DNA of 28,149 nt from JBDLID01 sp039715055. Lineage in GTDB: Bacteria > Desulfobacterota > Desulfobulbia > Desulfobulbales > Desulfocapsaceae. The first letter of the stretch is position 1; every line of letters begins with the position of its first letter. Position numbers and translations under genes: made by a program. Location of the stretch: NCBI GenBank assembly GCA_039715055.1, contig JBDLID010000030.1, positions 1 to 28,149 of the forward strand. The letters are read 5' to 3'. Of the stretch, positions 16,613-24,575 are shown in pieces. The notes under the pieces are model-generated. The model ran no database searches. It was given only the letters and a program-made list of their open reading frames with translations, and was not told the DNA's origin.

Positions 16613-16954
16613 ATGAAAAAGATTGACTGGGCCTATATGCGCAAGGGCTGAACCTCATGTATCAAGGCCTGGGAGGCCTTTGAAAATGCGGCTGTGACCA
16701 TAGATGAAGAGCAGGATGCCCGTAAGGCAGTGATCAAGGAGGAAGGGGCCTGGGAGCTTCTTCAGGATGCGGAAAAAATCTATATCGGCAAGGGAAAGAA
16801 GACCCTTGAATTTGAACCGACTGCAGCCTCCAAAGAGGAACTGCTGAAAAACGCGCTGGGCCGAACGGGCAACCTTCGTGCGCCCACCCTGCGCAGCGGA
16901 AAGATATTTTTTGTCGGATACAACCAAACCATGTACGAGGACCTGCTGAAATGA
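16613..16954 (+). CDS. Selenoprotein, ArsC/Spx-like thioredoxin fold (in-frame UGA = Sec13)
   Basis: This 113-residue protein is read from ATG 16613 (CAGGAG upstream) through an in-frame TGA at 16649-16651 to the TGA at 16952-16954. The N-terminus reads MKKIDWAYMRKG-U-TSCIKAWEAF, where U is the predicted selenocysteine at position 13. That is the position of the first cysteine in the CxxC redox motif of ArsC/Spx proteins, which open with a Y-M/x-R-K-x-C-x-x-C pattern. The remainder keeps family features (EELLKNALGRTGNLRAPTLRSGK resembles the LLNTRG...RPI end of Spx/ArsC). A SECIS-like hairpin lies 12 bases after the UGA. A conventional caller would report only a truncated frame beginning with GTG at 16694. 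The protein is probably a cytoplasmic thiol/selenol redox protein. Its stop overlaps the next ATG. Confidence 0.9.
16664..16680 (+). promoter_or_regulatory. Bacterial SECIS element for Sec13
   Basis: A perfect seven-base stem, AAGGCCT (16664-16670) with AGGCCTT (16674-16680), has loop GGG. The loop begins 20 bases after the UGA, inside the 16-37 base window in which bacterial SelB-binding hairpins lie, and it has the G-rich apical loop typical of them. The hairpin lies inside the coding sequence, as in bacterial selenoprotein mRNAs. Confidence 0.85.
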
Positions 16955-17763
16955 ACTGGAAAACTCTCTTTTCACCCGGCTCCAACCTCGATCCTGAAGA
17001 GGCCAGGAAATATATGGAAGAGCACGGTAAGGACTGCTGCCAACTCCTTGATGTCCGTACTGAGAATGAATATAAGCAGCAGCATATTCCCGGTGCCATA
17101 CTGATCCCGGTGAAAGAGCTGATGGGCCGTTTTGAAGAGCTCAACGCTGACGAAGCTGTGCTGGTCTATTGCCGATCAGGGGTGCGCAGCAAAGCAGCGG
17201 CCCAGATCCTCCTTGGAGAAGGTTTCAAGGAGGTCTACAATATGAGCGGCGGCATTGTCGCCTGGCAGGGTCACCAGGCAGCCGGACCCGAATCCCAGGG
17301 CATGGAATTTTTTATCGACCATGACTTTGCTGATGTCTTTTCCATGTCGTATGCCATGGAGGAGAGCCTCAGACAGCTCTACCTCGGTCTGGTCGATCTG
17401 GTCGACTCGGAGGCGGAGAAGAAACTCCTTCAGCGGCTGGCTAACTTTGAAGAGAGCCATAAATCAAAACTTGCTGCCCGCTTTCCCGCTGCTGACACCG
17501 AAACCGCTGAAAAGACAGATGTGCTCGAAAGCGGTATCAGTCGGCAGCACATCATGGATTACTTTGCCCCGCACCTGGGTTCCATGCGGGATATCCTTGA
17601 GCTTGGCATGATGCTGGAGGCCCAGGCCTATGACCTCTATAGCCGCCTGGCCCGATCTGCCGAAGATGATCAGAGCAGGGAACTCTTTGAATACCTGGCT
17701 GTAGAGGAAACCCAGCACCTGGCCTTTCTTTCCAATGAGATGAAAAATATCAGCCAGGCCTGA
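16951..17763 (+). CDS. Rhodanese / ferritin-like (rubrerythrin-type) fusion protein
   Basis: In this 270-residue protein, residues about 15-110 are a rhodanese domain: QLLDVRTENEY, HIPGAILIPV and the active-site loop YCRSGVRS with catalytic C74, then GGIVAWQG. After a linker, residues about 125-265 form a four-helix ferritin-like domain with metal-ligand-type ExxH motifs (FEESHKSK and EETQHLAF) and an intervening LEAQAYDLYSR helix, as in rubrerythrins. Rhodaneses carry sulfane sulfur as a persulfide on the active cysteine. Ferritin-like domains of this type are di-iron peroxide or oxygen scavengers in anaerobes. The ATG overlaps the selenoprotein stop (ATGA), so the two are translationally coupled. 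Confidence 0.92.
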   Translation: MNWKTLFSPGSNLDPEEARKYMEEHGKDCCQLLDVRTENEYKQQHIPGAILIPVKELMGRFEELNADEAVLVYCRSGVRSKAAAQILLGEGFKEVYNMSGGIVAWQGHQAAGPESQGMEFFIDHDFADVFSMSYAMEESLRQLYLGLVDLVDSEAEKKLLQRLANFEESHKSKLAARFPAADTETAEKTDVLESGISRQHIMDYFAPHLGSMRDILELGMMLEAQAYDLYSRLARSAEDDQSRELFEYLAVEETQHLAFLSNEMKNISQA

Positions 17764-17968
17764 AAACAACCTCCTCCTTGAAAATTAATTGGAGGAACCA
17801 CTAAAAAATTTGGACATTTACCAATAAAAAAGAGATGATTGAATGGTCAAGCTGTACAGCAGATGAATGTGTGGGGGCTGAAGTTCCGGCATGAAACCTC
17901 CAGCGCAGACAAGCAAACTGCTTCACTGTTTTTTTGCTGCAATTGCGGAGAGTTATTAGGAGTTTATC

Positions 17969-19387
17969 ATGAATCATATCCGCAAAAAACTCGCCACCTT
18001 CTTTCTCAAGAAGGCAGACACCGAAATAGGTGAATCATCTGCTCTAAAGAGCCGTTATAAGCAGTTTCGACTCACCCTTCTGGTGACGATCACCCTCATT
18101 GCCATGCTTCCGGCAACAGGAATCTCGGTTTTCGGCTATTTCCAGTACATGCTCCTCCTGGAACAACAGGAACGAGTCCATCTCAACTGGCATCTTGAAG
18201 ATTCCAAACAAAAACTGGAGACCTTCATAGCCAATTCCCCTGTACCGCCCTCTGCTGATGAACTGGACAGACTGCTCCCCACCATCAATGCCCAGCTGGA
18301 AATCTTTCTCGTTGACTGGGACAACAGGCTGGTGACCTCATCTGAATCCTACGGCGACAAAGGGGATCTTTGTGAACTTAATGCCGTTCAGTTGGACGAC
18401 GGGATCTCCACGGTGAAAAAACGATGGTGGATGGGGATGACCTTTCAGGGCAGCGCACCCCTTGCCGGGACCGACTGGATCCTGGTGCTCACCAACGACG
18501 GACCCCTGAGCCGGGCGACCTGGGTCAGTTTTCAAAAAAACCTGGTCCTCACCTTTGTTCTTTTCCTGGGAATGGGACTGCTGATCATCTACCAGCTGGT
18601 CTCCATACTCACCTCCCGTATTCGTGAGTCCGACGCAAAACGGATGGCACTGCTGAGCGAAGCGGAACACTCGGACAAGCTGGCCTCCATTGGACGACTG
18701 GCGGCCGGAATTGCCCATGAGATCAATAACCCCCTGGCTGTAATCGACCAGAAGGCGGGGCTCATTGAGGACTTCCTCGACTTCTCCGAAGACTTCACCC
18801 ACAAAGACAGGCTGAATCGCTCCATCCTCGGTATTCATGAGGGGGTTCAACGCTGCAAAGTAATCACCCATCGACTGCTCAGTTTTGCCCGCAGGATGGA
18901 GAGCCGGCTGGAACTCATTGTTGTCAACGACCTGATCCTTGAGGTCATGGGCTTTCTGGAAAAAGAAGCACTCTACCACCAGATAAGAGTCGACCTCGAC
19001 CTTGCCGAAGACCTGCCGCAAATCGAAAGTGACCATGGCCAGCTGCAGCAGATTTTTCTCAATATCATCAATAACGGTATCGATGCGGTAGGCCTTGACG
19101 GCAGTATCCAGCTGACCACTCAAAAACTGGATGACGAACGGGTCCAGGTAACAGTCACTGACTCCGGTCCGGGTATCGAACCGGAGATCCTCAAACATAT
19201 CTTCGACCCTTTTTTTACCACCAAGGAAACAGGTAAAGGGACCGGCCTGGGACTTTCCATCACTTACGGCCTAATCCAACGGCTTGGAGGTACAATCCAG
19301 GTCGAATCAGAACCGGGCAGGGGAACCTCGTTTATCATTGCCCTGCCGGTCCATCACCGGGTCATCAATGAAAACAACAGAAACTGA
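17969..19387 (+). CDS. Membrane sensor histidine kinase
   Basis: This 472-residue kinase has a first transmembrane helix (about residues 34-57, FRLTLLVTITLIAMLPATG), a periplasmic sensor domain of about 130 residues, and a second helix (about 192-215, VLTFVLFLGMGLLIIYQLV). A HisKA domain follows with the phospho-acceptor H250 in GIAHEINNPL, then an ATPase domain with DSGPGIE, FDPFFTTKETGKGTGLGLS and a final SFIIALP strand. It autophosphorylates and passes phosphate to the response regulator encoded next (20-base overlap). AGGAG precedes ATG 17969. The HEINNP motif and tail are of the NtrB-like class common in deltaproteobacteria-type genomes. The signal is unknown. Confidence 0.95.
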   Translation: MNHIRKKLATFFLKKADTEIGESSALKSRYKQFRLTLLVTITLIAMLPATGISVFGYFQYMLLLEQQERVHLNWHLEDSKQKLETFIANSPVPPSADELDRLLPTINAQLEIFLVDWDNRLVTSSESYGDKGDLCELNAVQLDDGISTVKKRWWMGMTFQGSAPLAGTDWILVLTNDGPLSRATWVSFQKNLVLTFVLFLGMGLLIIYQLVSILTSRIRESDAKRMALLSEAEHSDKLASIGRLAAGIAHEINNPLAVIDQKAGLIEDFLDFSEDFTHKDRLNRSILGIHEGVQRCKVITHRLLSFARRMESRLELIVVNDLILEVMGFLEKEALYHQIRVDLDLAEDLPQIESDHGQLQQIFLNIINNGIDAVGLDGSIQLTTQKLDDERVQVTVTDSGPGIEPEILKHIFDPFFTTKETGKGTGLGLSITYGLIQRLGGTIQVESEPGRGTSFIIALPVHHRVINENNRN

Positions 19388-19781
19388 AACCACAGTCCTC
19401 ATCGTCGACGATGAAAAGGACTTCGCCGCAACCCTTGCCGAGCGCCTCGAGCTGCGCGGCTACCGGGCACTGGCCGCAAACTGTGCTGAAGACGCCCTTG
19501 CCCTGGTACTTTCATATCCCCCTGATGTGGTGATTCTTGATATTAAGATGCCTGACCTGTCCGGCTATGAGATCCTGGAGGAGATCAAAGAGAGTGTACC
19601 GACCACAGAGGTCATCCTCCTCACCGGACACGGTGCCATTACAAATGGAATTGACGGTGTTGTCAAAGGTGCCTTTGATTTTCTGATGAAGCCGGTGACA
19701 ATGAATACACTGCTTGAAAAGATTCAGGCTGCAAAACGAAAAAAAGATGCAAATAACCCTGAACAAAAAGGTACGCAGTAA
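19368..19781 (+). CDS. Single-domain response regulator
   Basis: This 137-residue CheY-like receiver is built from VLIVDDEKDF (acidic pocket), the phospho-acceptor D58 in VVILDIKMPDLSG, LLTGHGAITN (conserved T/S) and FDFLMKPVT (conserved K). It has no DNA-binding output domain, so it works through a partner or by phosphate relay. I start at ATG 19368, which overlaps the kinase gene by 20 bases; an open frame reaching upstream to 19284 runs through kinase coding sequence. It is translationally coupled with the kinase. Confidence 0.93.
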   Translation: MKTTETETTVLIVDDEKDFAATLAERLELRGYRALAANCAEDALALVLSYPPDVVILDIKMPDLSGYEILEEIKESVPTTEVILLTGHGAITNGIDGVVKGAFDFLMKPVTMNTLLEKIQAAKRKKDANNPEQKGTQ

Positions 19782-19790
19782 TCATTTGAT

Positions 19791-19819
19791 TTGACTCCAG
19801 CGAAGTGATAACTTTTAAC
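19791..19819 (+). promoter_or_regulatory. Candidate sigma-70 promoter of the Usp gene
   Basis: TTGACT (19791-19796) is followed after 17 bases by TTTAAC (19814-19819). The Usp start codon is 35 bases further on with AAAGGAGA before it. Spacing and position fit a promoter separate from the two-component operon. Confidence 0.4.
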
Positions 19820-19853
19820 TTAACAGCTTGAAAAATCTAATAAAGGAGAGATA

Positions 19854-20705
19854 ATGAACGATTACAGGGCCAAGTTATTTGGCGAAGTGGAAACCATCCT
19901 GCTTACAACAGACGCCTCAGATTTCTCCGCCGGCGGAGTTCAGGAGGCCATCTTTTTCAGCCAGGCCTGCGGTGCCAAACTCGTGGTCCTTCATGTCATC
20001 GAAATAAAGACCGAAGCCGCCACTGCTGCCCACTCGAGTGTTGCTTTAAAACGTCAGGAAGCTGAAGCCCATCTCGCAGAAATTGAGAAGATGGCTAAAG
20101 ACAGTGATATCGATTGCAGTATCGTCGTCTCTGAATCATACCAGCCTGACCGGACCATCATTGACGAGGCCTGGAAGGCCAACGCCGATGTCATCATTAT
20201 GGGACGCCATGGAAGACGGGGCCTGCTCAAGCTCCTGGTAGGCTCCATGACCTCGCGGATTATCGGCTATGGTTTTCCCAAGGTGCTTGTCGTTCCCAAA
20301 GATTTCACCATTACCGGTGCAAGAATTCTCATTGCCACCGATGGTTCAGAGTTCAGTAAACTGGCTGCTAAGGAGGCGATCAGTCTAGCCACCCATTGCT
20401 CGAACCTTGAAAAAGTCCTGGTGGTCTCCGTGGCCGCAAAAGAGGAAGACCTCTCCTTAGCCCGGGAAAATGCCAACGCGGTCGTTGAAGAGGCAAAAAA
20501 ATCTAATATTGCAGATATATTTGAGGTTGTTGCAGCAGTGGGTAAAGCGGGCGAGATCATCTGCCAGACCGCTGAAACCAACGGTGCCGACATGATACTC
20601 ATCGGTGGTTTCGGAGAGTCGGGGATCATGAAAAAGATCATGGGTCACGTCACCGAAGATGTCATCGGCGGCGCCCACTGTGCGGTGCTCGTCGTCGAAG
20701 AATGA
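19854..20705 (+). CDS. Tandem universal stress protein (two Usp domains)
   Basis: This 283-residue protein consists of two UspA domains in tandem (about 12-147 and 153-282). The first has the nucleotide-loop pattern G-x2-G-x9-G-S (GRHGRRGLLKLLVGS) and a VLVVPK strand. The second has GGFGESGIMKKIMGH, where the final S/T is replaced by H, suggesting that only the first half binds ATP canonically. Such proteins respond to energy, redox or general stress. AAAGGAGA six bases before the ATG is strong. It stands alone between the two-component genes and a large inverted repeat that probably ends transcription. Confidence 0.93.
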   Translation: MNDYRAKLFGEVETILLTTDASDFSAGGVQEAIFFSQACGAKLVVLHVIEIKTEAATAAHSSVALKRQEAEAHLAEIEKMAKDSDIDCSIVVSESYQPDRTIIDEAWKANADVIIMGRHGRRGLLKLLVGSMTSRIIGYGFPKVLVVPKDFTITGARILIATDGSEFSKLAAKEAISLATHCSNLEKVLVVSVAAKEEDLSLARENANAVVEEAKKSNIADIFEVVAAVGKAGEIICQTAETNGADMILIGGFGESGIMKKIMGHVTEDVIGGAHCAVLVVEE

Positions 20706-20722
20706 GTTAACCATCTCTACCG

Positions 20723-20792
20723 CCCACAGTAAACGACCAGGTCAGCCCGGGTGGAAATAGCACACTGGGCTGACCCGGTCGTTTACTGTGGG
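20723..20792. terminator. Long inverted repeat between convergent genes, probable bidirectional terminator
   Basis: The left arm 20723-20748 (starts CCCACAGTAAACGACC) pairs with the right arm 20767-20792 (ends GGTCGTTTACTGTGGG) over 26 positions with one non-Watson-Crick pair. The loop is about 18 bases. It lies between the Usp gene and the convergent ZIP gene. There is no T-tract, so it may instead be a transcript-stabilising stem or a dispersed element. Confidence 0.6.
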
Positions 20793-20846
20793 ACACAGCG
20801 CTTTTATCAATTCATCCTTCCTATTTATTCAATACTATCCGTCCGG

Positions 20847-21671
20847 TCAGGCAAAGAGCAGCAGGCTCAATGCCATAACCGCCATTCCGCAGATCACACC
20901 GTACATGGCCACATGGTGCTCACCGTATTTTTCAGCTGTGGGAAGCAGCTCATCCAGTGAGATGAACACCATGATCCCGGCCACCGAGGCAAAGAGCAGG
21001 CCAAACACGAACTCATCAATATAGCGAAAAATAAGAAAGTAGCCGACCAGGGCTCCCACAGGCTCGGCCAGCCCTGAGCCGAAGGAGTAACCAAATGCCT
21101 TTGTTTTTGAACCGGTGGCGTAGTAGAGAGGGACAGAGACGGCAATGCCTTCCGGGATATTGTGAATGGCAATGGCAATAGCTATGGAAATCCCCATGGC
21201 CGGATCCTGCAGTCCACCGACAAATGTGGCCAATCCTTCCGGGAAGTTATGGATGGCGATGGCCAGTGCCGAGAACAGGCCCATACGGTGGAGGCTCCTT
21301 TTCTTCTTCATCTCCTCGTAGGCCGACTCGTCCAGCTCCTCAACCCCTCTTACTTCATGGGGATTTTCAAAGCTCGGCACAAGCCTGTCGATTACCGCGA
21401 TCAAGAGAATTCCTCCAAAAAAGGCGGCCGTTGTATAGACATAGCCAAGGGTGGGGCCAACAGCTGCGGTCAGGGCAACGCGCGCCTTGACAAATATCTC
21501 GACCATTGAGACATAGATCATGACGCCGGCGGAAAATCCAAGAGAGGCAGCGAGAAACGAGGTGTTGGTCTTTTTGGCGAAAAAGGCCAGTGCTGAGCCG
21601 ACACCTGTGGCCAGACCGGCAAAAAGCGTCAGACTGAAGGCAAACATCAGTGTTTCGTAATCGTACGCCAT
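20847..21671 (-). CDS. ZIP-family divalent metal transporter (ZupT-like)
   Basis: This 274-residue polytopic protein has about eight hydrophobic helices. The two metal-binding helices carry HNFPEG and HNIPEG, the diagnostic signatures of the ZupT/GufA subgroup. A hydrophilic loop (about residues 98-130, with ENPHEVRGVEELDES) separates the N-terminal helices from the transport core. It should import Zn or other divalent metals into the cytoplasm. It follows the 4Fe-4S protein gene on the same strand after 30 bases, suggesting co-transcription. It is convergent with the Usp gene. Confidence 0.93.
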   Translation of the reverse strand: MAYDYETLMFAFSLTLFAGLATGVGSALAFFAKKTNTSFLAASLGFSAGVMIYVSMVEIFVKARVALTAAVGPTLGYVYTTAAFFGGILLIAVIDRLVPSFENPHEVRGVEELDESAYEEMKKKRSLHRMGLFSALAIAIHNFPEGLATFVGGLQDPAMGISIAIAIAIHNIPEGIAVSVPLYYATGSKTKAFGYSFGSGLAEPVGALVGYFLIFRYIDEFVFGLLFASVAGIMVFISLDELLPTAEKYGEHHVAMYGVICGMAVMALSLLLFA

Positions 21672-21701
21672 GCCTTTTTCCCAGGTCTCTTTGTTCCTGA
21701 A

Positions 21702-22634
21702 TTACCGGCTGCTGGTCGCCTCATTCATCAGCTTGCGGATCTCCAACGGCACGCCCCGCTCAGGGGCCAGTTTCATATCACGGGCACCTTTTTTACAGAT
21801 ATCCACACACACGCCGCAGCCAAGACACTTTGCCTCATCAAAATGAACCTGTTTCTCCTCCTGCCAGAGTGCATCAAACTGGCAGAATGAGACGCAGCGG
21901 CCGCACTGGACACATTTTTCCAAATCAACCGTTGCCACAAAACCGGAGCTTGCCAGCATGGGGATTCCGTGCTTCATCGCCCCGATGGCACCACAGCAGC
22001 AGCTGCAGCAGTTGCAGACGGCATAAAAACGATTCAGTGTCGCCTCTTTGAAAAAGGCATGGTGGACGTGGCCCCGCTTATGTTCGGCCTCAAGAGTTTC
22101 AAGGGCCTCTGACTGACTTATCGCTCTGCTTTTTGCCGGGTGATGCTCAAGGATAAAGGCGGCAAACGGTTCACCGACAACAAGACAGACATCCAGGGGC
22201 AGACATGGCTTTGAACGGGCTGACCGGCACGGACAGTCAAGGGCAACAATGTGGTCAGGGTGGGAGAGGATAATATCTCTCGCCTTTGCATAGGGGACAA
22301 CCTGTTCCAGGTCCAGGATCCGCACCGGCTTGTTCACCGTTACCAGTTGTCTGGCCCCTTCCAGGGAAACAACTTTAGCGTGATAGGTGTCGGCAAATGT
22401 TGTCTTTTTCTCACCGGTCAGCACTACTGCCAGGCGGCTGAAAAATGAAAAGACAGGAGAGATGAGTTTTGACAGCGGATGTTCACCGGTTCCGATGCTG
22501 ATATACTGGTAGATCCAGCGGCCATAGATATAGCCGTGCAGGGCGTCAAAAACGGAATAATTCTTTGTCTTTTTTCCCTCACGAAAAAAGGCCCGTGTGG
22601 CCGGTTTGAGAAAGGAGATGGTTCGTTTCATCAA
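21702..22634 (-). CDS. Cysteine-rich 4Fe-4S ferredoxin-type protein
   Basis: The C-terminal third of this 310-residue protein has two classic [4Fe-4S] motifs: C241/C244/C247/C251 (CVQCGRCVSFC) and C270/C273/C276/C280 (CLGCGVCVDIC). Upstream lies an unusual cysteine set, CPCRSARSKPC (C134, C136, C144) with C150, and a dense CNCCSCCC run (207-214, six cysteines in eight residues) followed by G. These suggest an additional metal or Fe-S cluster. The N-terminal 100 residues are helical, with an amphipathic or membrane-associated segment (ISPVFSFFSRLAVVL). It is probably an electron-transfer protein of anaerobes; I recognise it as a conserved type but not by gene name. It starts at ATG 22634 and is the first gene before the ZIP transporter. 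Confidence 0.85.
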   Translation of the reverse strand: MMKRTISFLKPATRAFFREGKKTKNYSVFDALHGYIYGRWIYQYISIGTGEHPLSKLISPVFSFFSRLAVVLTGEKKTTFADTYHAKVVSLEGARQLVTVNKPVRILDLEQVVPYAKARDIILSHPDHIVALDCPCRSARSKPCLPLDVCLVVGEPFAAFILEHHPAKSRAISQSEALETLEAEHKRGHVHHAFFKEATLNRFYAVCNCCSCCCGAIGAMKHGIPMLASSGFVATVDLEKCVQCGRCVSFCQFDALWQEEKQVHFDEAKCLGCGVCVDICKKGARDMKLAPERGVPLEIRKLMNEATSSR

Positions 22635-22683
22635 TCAGGTACCTGGGAAGCAATTATTTACGGGAAGCCTCTTCCATGACAAA

Positions 22684-22692
22684 AGTATACCA
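22684..22692 (-). promoter_or_regulatory. Extended -10 promoter of the 4Fe-4S protein gene
   Basis: On the minus strand the sequence reads TGGTATACT: TATACT (five of six consensus bases) with the TGn extension just upstream. There is no convincing -35, as expected of extended -10 promoters. The start codon lies about 50 bases downstream. Confidence 0.4.
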
Positions 22693-22820
22693 CGCCAGAC
22701 AAATAATTGTGTTCTGAAACGATGATCCGGCTCTGTTGTCAAAACCTGCTGCAGGGCCAGGCAGAAGAACATTTAAGGCAGCAGACAACCGTCAGCCTGA
22801 ACATAGCCTGATGGTCTATA

Positions 22821-24431
22821 TTATTTTTTTGATATGAGAAACGGGCGTTCGATATAGGTGTAGGTCAACATGGAAAGCAGGTATGTCGTTATTCCGCCGA
22901 CAATGATAATCTCAACGCCCTCCAGCTTCATATTAAAATAGTACTGCGACACTGCCTGGCTGAACCATATCAGGGTCGGGTGGAGCAGGTAAAAGCTGAA
23001 TCCCACTATGCCAACCGCCCTTAAAGGTGGAAAGCTGGCAATTTTACCCAGCAGGGCATCTTTTGACATAACCGTTAAAAAAATAAAGACAGCGCACAAA
23101 AAACCGACAATACCGAAGTGATTATTAGCATCGAAATGTGTGATGTCTTTCATTTTCAGGGGGCTGGTGGCCACCAGGGCAACAAGAAGAACTATGCCCA
23201 GTATGGAAAAGCCATGCCTGGTTAAAGACCGGGCCAGTCTCTGGAGCAACTGATTGGTATGAAACCAGTAGTGGATATAGGAGAAGAGTACTCCACTGAG
23301 AAATATACCGACCAGGGGCCGGATATAATTGCCGGATCCATACAGTGAGACGACCTTCGGCGTCAGATAGGTGTTGGCCGACCAGATCATAGCCGCGAGG
23401 AGGACAAAGCAATACAATCGCTGCCAGGGTATCTGAATACAACAGAGCACCATGACAAACGGCAGAAGAAGATAAAAGAACATCTCCTGAGGTACGGTCC
23501 AGAGGTGGGCGTCCGCCTGGAGGAAAAGAAGATGACGGAATATCTCCGGGTTTTTCATCCGAAAGAGCATGATCACAATAATCAGGGTGTAATACATCGG
23601 TATGATTCTTTTCAGGCGGCGAAGGAGAAACGTCCGCATATAGGAAAATGAGTAGGCTTTTGCAGGATCGTGGACAAAGGGGGTGACAAGCAGAAAACCG
23701 CTAAGGGCGAAAAAAAGCCAGACCCCCAGTGCACCAATGCCATTCATCAAGCCGGCATGCTCAACCAGAACCATGAGTGCAGCCATCCCCCGTATGCCGT
23801 CAATGGAGTCGATATTTATACCCATTGACGACTTTTTGCGGCGAAGGTCCTGGACAGGGGGAAAAGATCGCAGTGAAAACGATGAGACAAAGACCCAGAA
23901 CAGAAAGGTAAGCAGAACGGGAAATATGTGCTGCAAAAACAAATTATCAGCCTGAAGCGTTTCCGTCGATACAAGAAACGGGTCAGGGCCGTTGGAGGAA
24001 ATCAGCAGATAATCTTCCCGGAGCTCATACGATTCAATATCGGTATTGGGCTTGAATTTTTCATAAATTCCTTTTGCGTCAAAAACAACAGTGTCCCCGA
24101 AGAAACTGGCAAGACGCAACTCGTAAATCCTGCCCACTCCTTCGCCACTGCCGATGTCCATGCGCAGTGACCTCACCACATTATTCTTCAGATAGATCTT
24201 CTGAGACATCCGCTTACCGGCTGGAAAGCGCTTTGAACGGTAGGATTTATCCGGCTGAAAACCGCTTCCGGTCGAATAAAAAAATTCCAGCTGAGTATCA
24301 CTGTCAAATTCCGCATCGGCTGCAACAACCGCAAAACTGGAAAGAGCGGTGTAGGAGATTATGACCTTGATCAGCAGGTAAAAGACCAGGGTGAAAAAGA
24401 GGAGGATTACAGTGTTGCTTTTAGGTGTCAT
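22821..24431 (-). CDS. Acyltransferase-3 (OafA-type) with N-terminal extracytoplasmic domain
   Basis: This protein has about 536 residues. The C-terminal about 340 residues are an acyltransferase-3 domain: an opening SIDGIRGMAALMVLVEHAG containing the catalytic-type histidine, then LFFALSGFLLVTPFV, FLLRRLKRIIPMYY and a run of about ten helices ending in YTYIERPF. Such enzymes O-acylate sugars of O-antigen, exopolysaccharide or lipids. Unusually, a first helix (ILLFFTLVFYLLIKVI) is followed by an extracytoplasmic beta-rich domain of about 130 residues and another helix before the enzyme core. I start at ATG 24431; an in-frame TTG at 24449 is possible and neither has a clear ribosome-binding site. 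It is an isolated gene, not in a visible polysaccharide cluster. Confidence 0.88.
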   Translation of the reverse strand: MTPKSNTVILLFFTLVFYLLIKVIISYTALSSFAVVAADAEFDSDTQLEFFYSTGSGFQPDKSYRSKRFPAGKRMSQKIYLKNNVVRSLRMDIGSGEGVGRIYELRLASFFGDTVVFDAKGIYEKFKPNTDIESYELREDYLLISSNGPDPFLVSTETLQADNLFLQHIFPVLLTFLFWVFVSSFSLRSFPPVQDLRRKKSSMGINIDSIDGIRGMAALMVLVEHAGLMNGIGALGVWLFFALSGFLLVTPFVHDPAKAYSFSYMRTFLLRRLKRIIPMYYTLIIVIMLFRMKNPEIFRHLLFLQADAHLWTVPQEMFFYLLLPFVMVLCCIQIPWQRLYCFVLLAAMIWSANTYLTPKVVSLYGSGNYIRPLVGIFLSGVLFSYIHYWFHTNQLLQRLARSLTRHGFSILGIVLLVALVATSPLKMKDITHFDANNHFGIVGFLCAVFIFLTVMSKDALLGKIASFPPLRAVGIVGFSFYLLHPTLIWFSQAVSQYYFNMKLEGVEIIIVGGITTYLLSMLTYTYIERPFLISKK

Positions 24432-24575
24432 CGAAAACTGCCGTATCAATTATTCGCAATTTATCCTTACAAATCGAAATCTGATTATGTACAAAGCTCA
24501 GCCAGCTTTTTCCAGGAAGACATTTTACCAACCAATAACAGCAGGTTAAGACTAGCACCGCCTCTGGCCCGGAGC

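Noticed and set aside
16694..16954. 86-codon gene starting with GTG at 16694
   Set aside because: It lacks a ribosome-binding site and the family N-terminus; the real frame begins at 16613 and passes through the UGA as selenocysteine.
17839..18033. 64-codon plus-strand frame before the sensor kinase
   Set aside because: It overlaps the kinase start in another frame, has no recognisable domain and no good ribosome-binding site.
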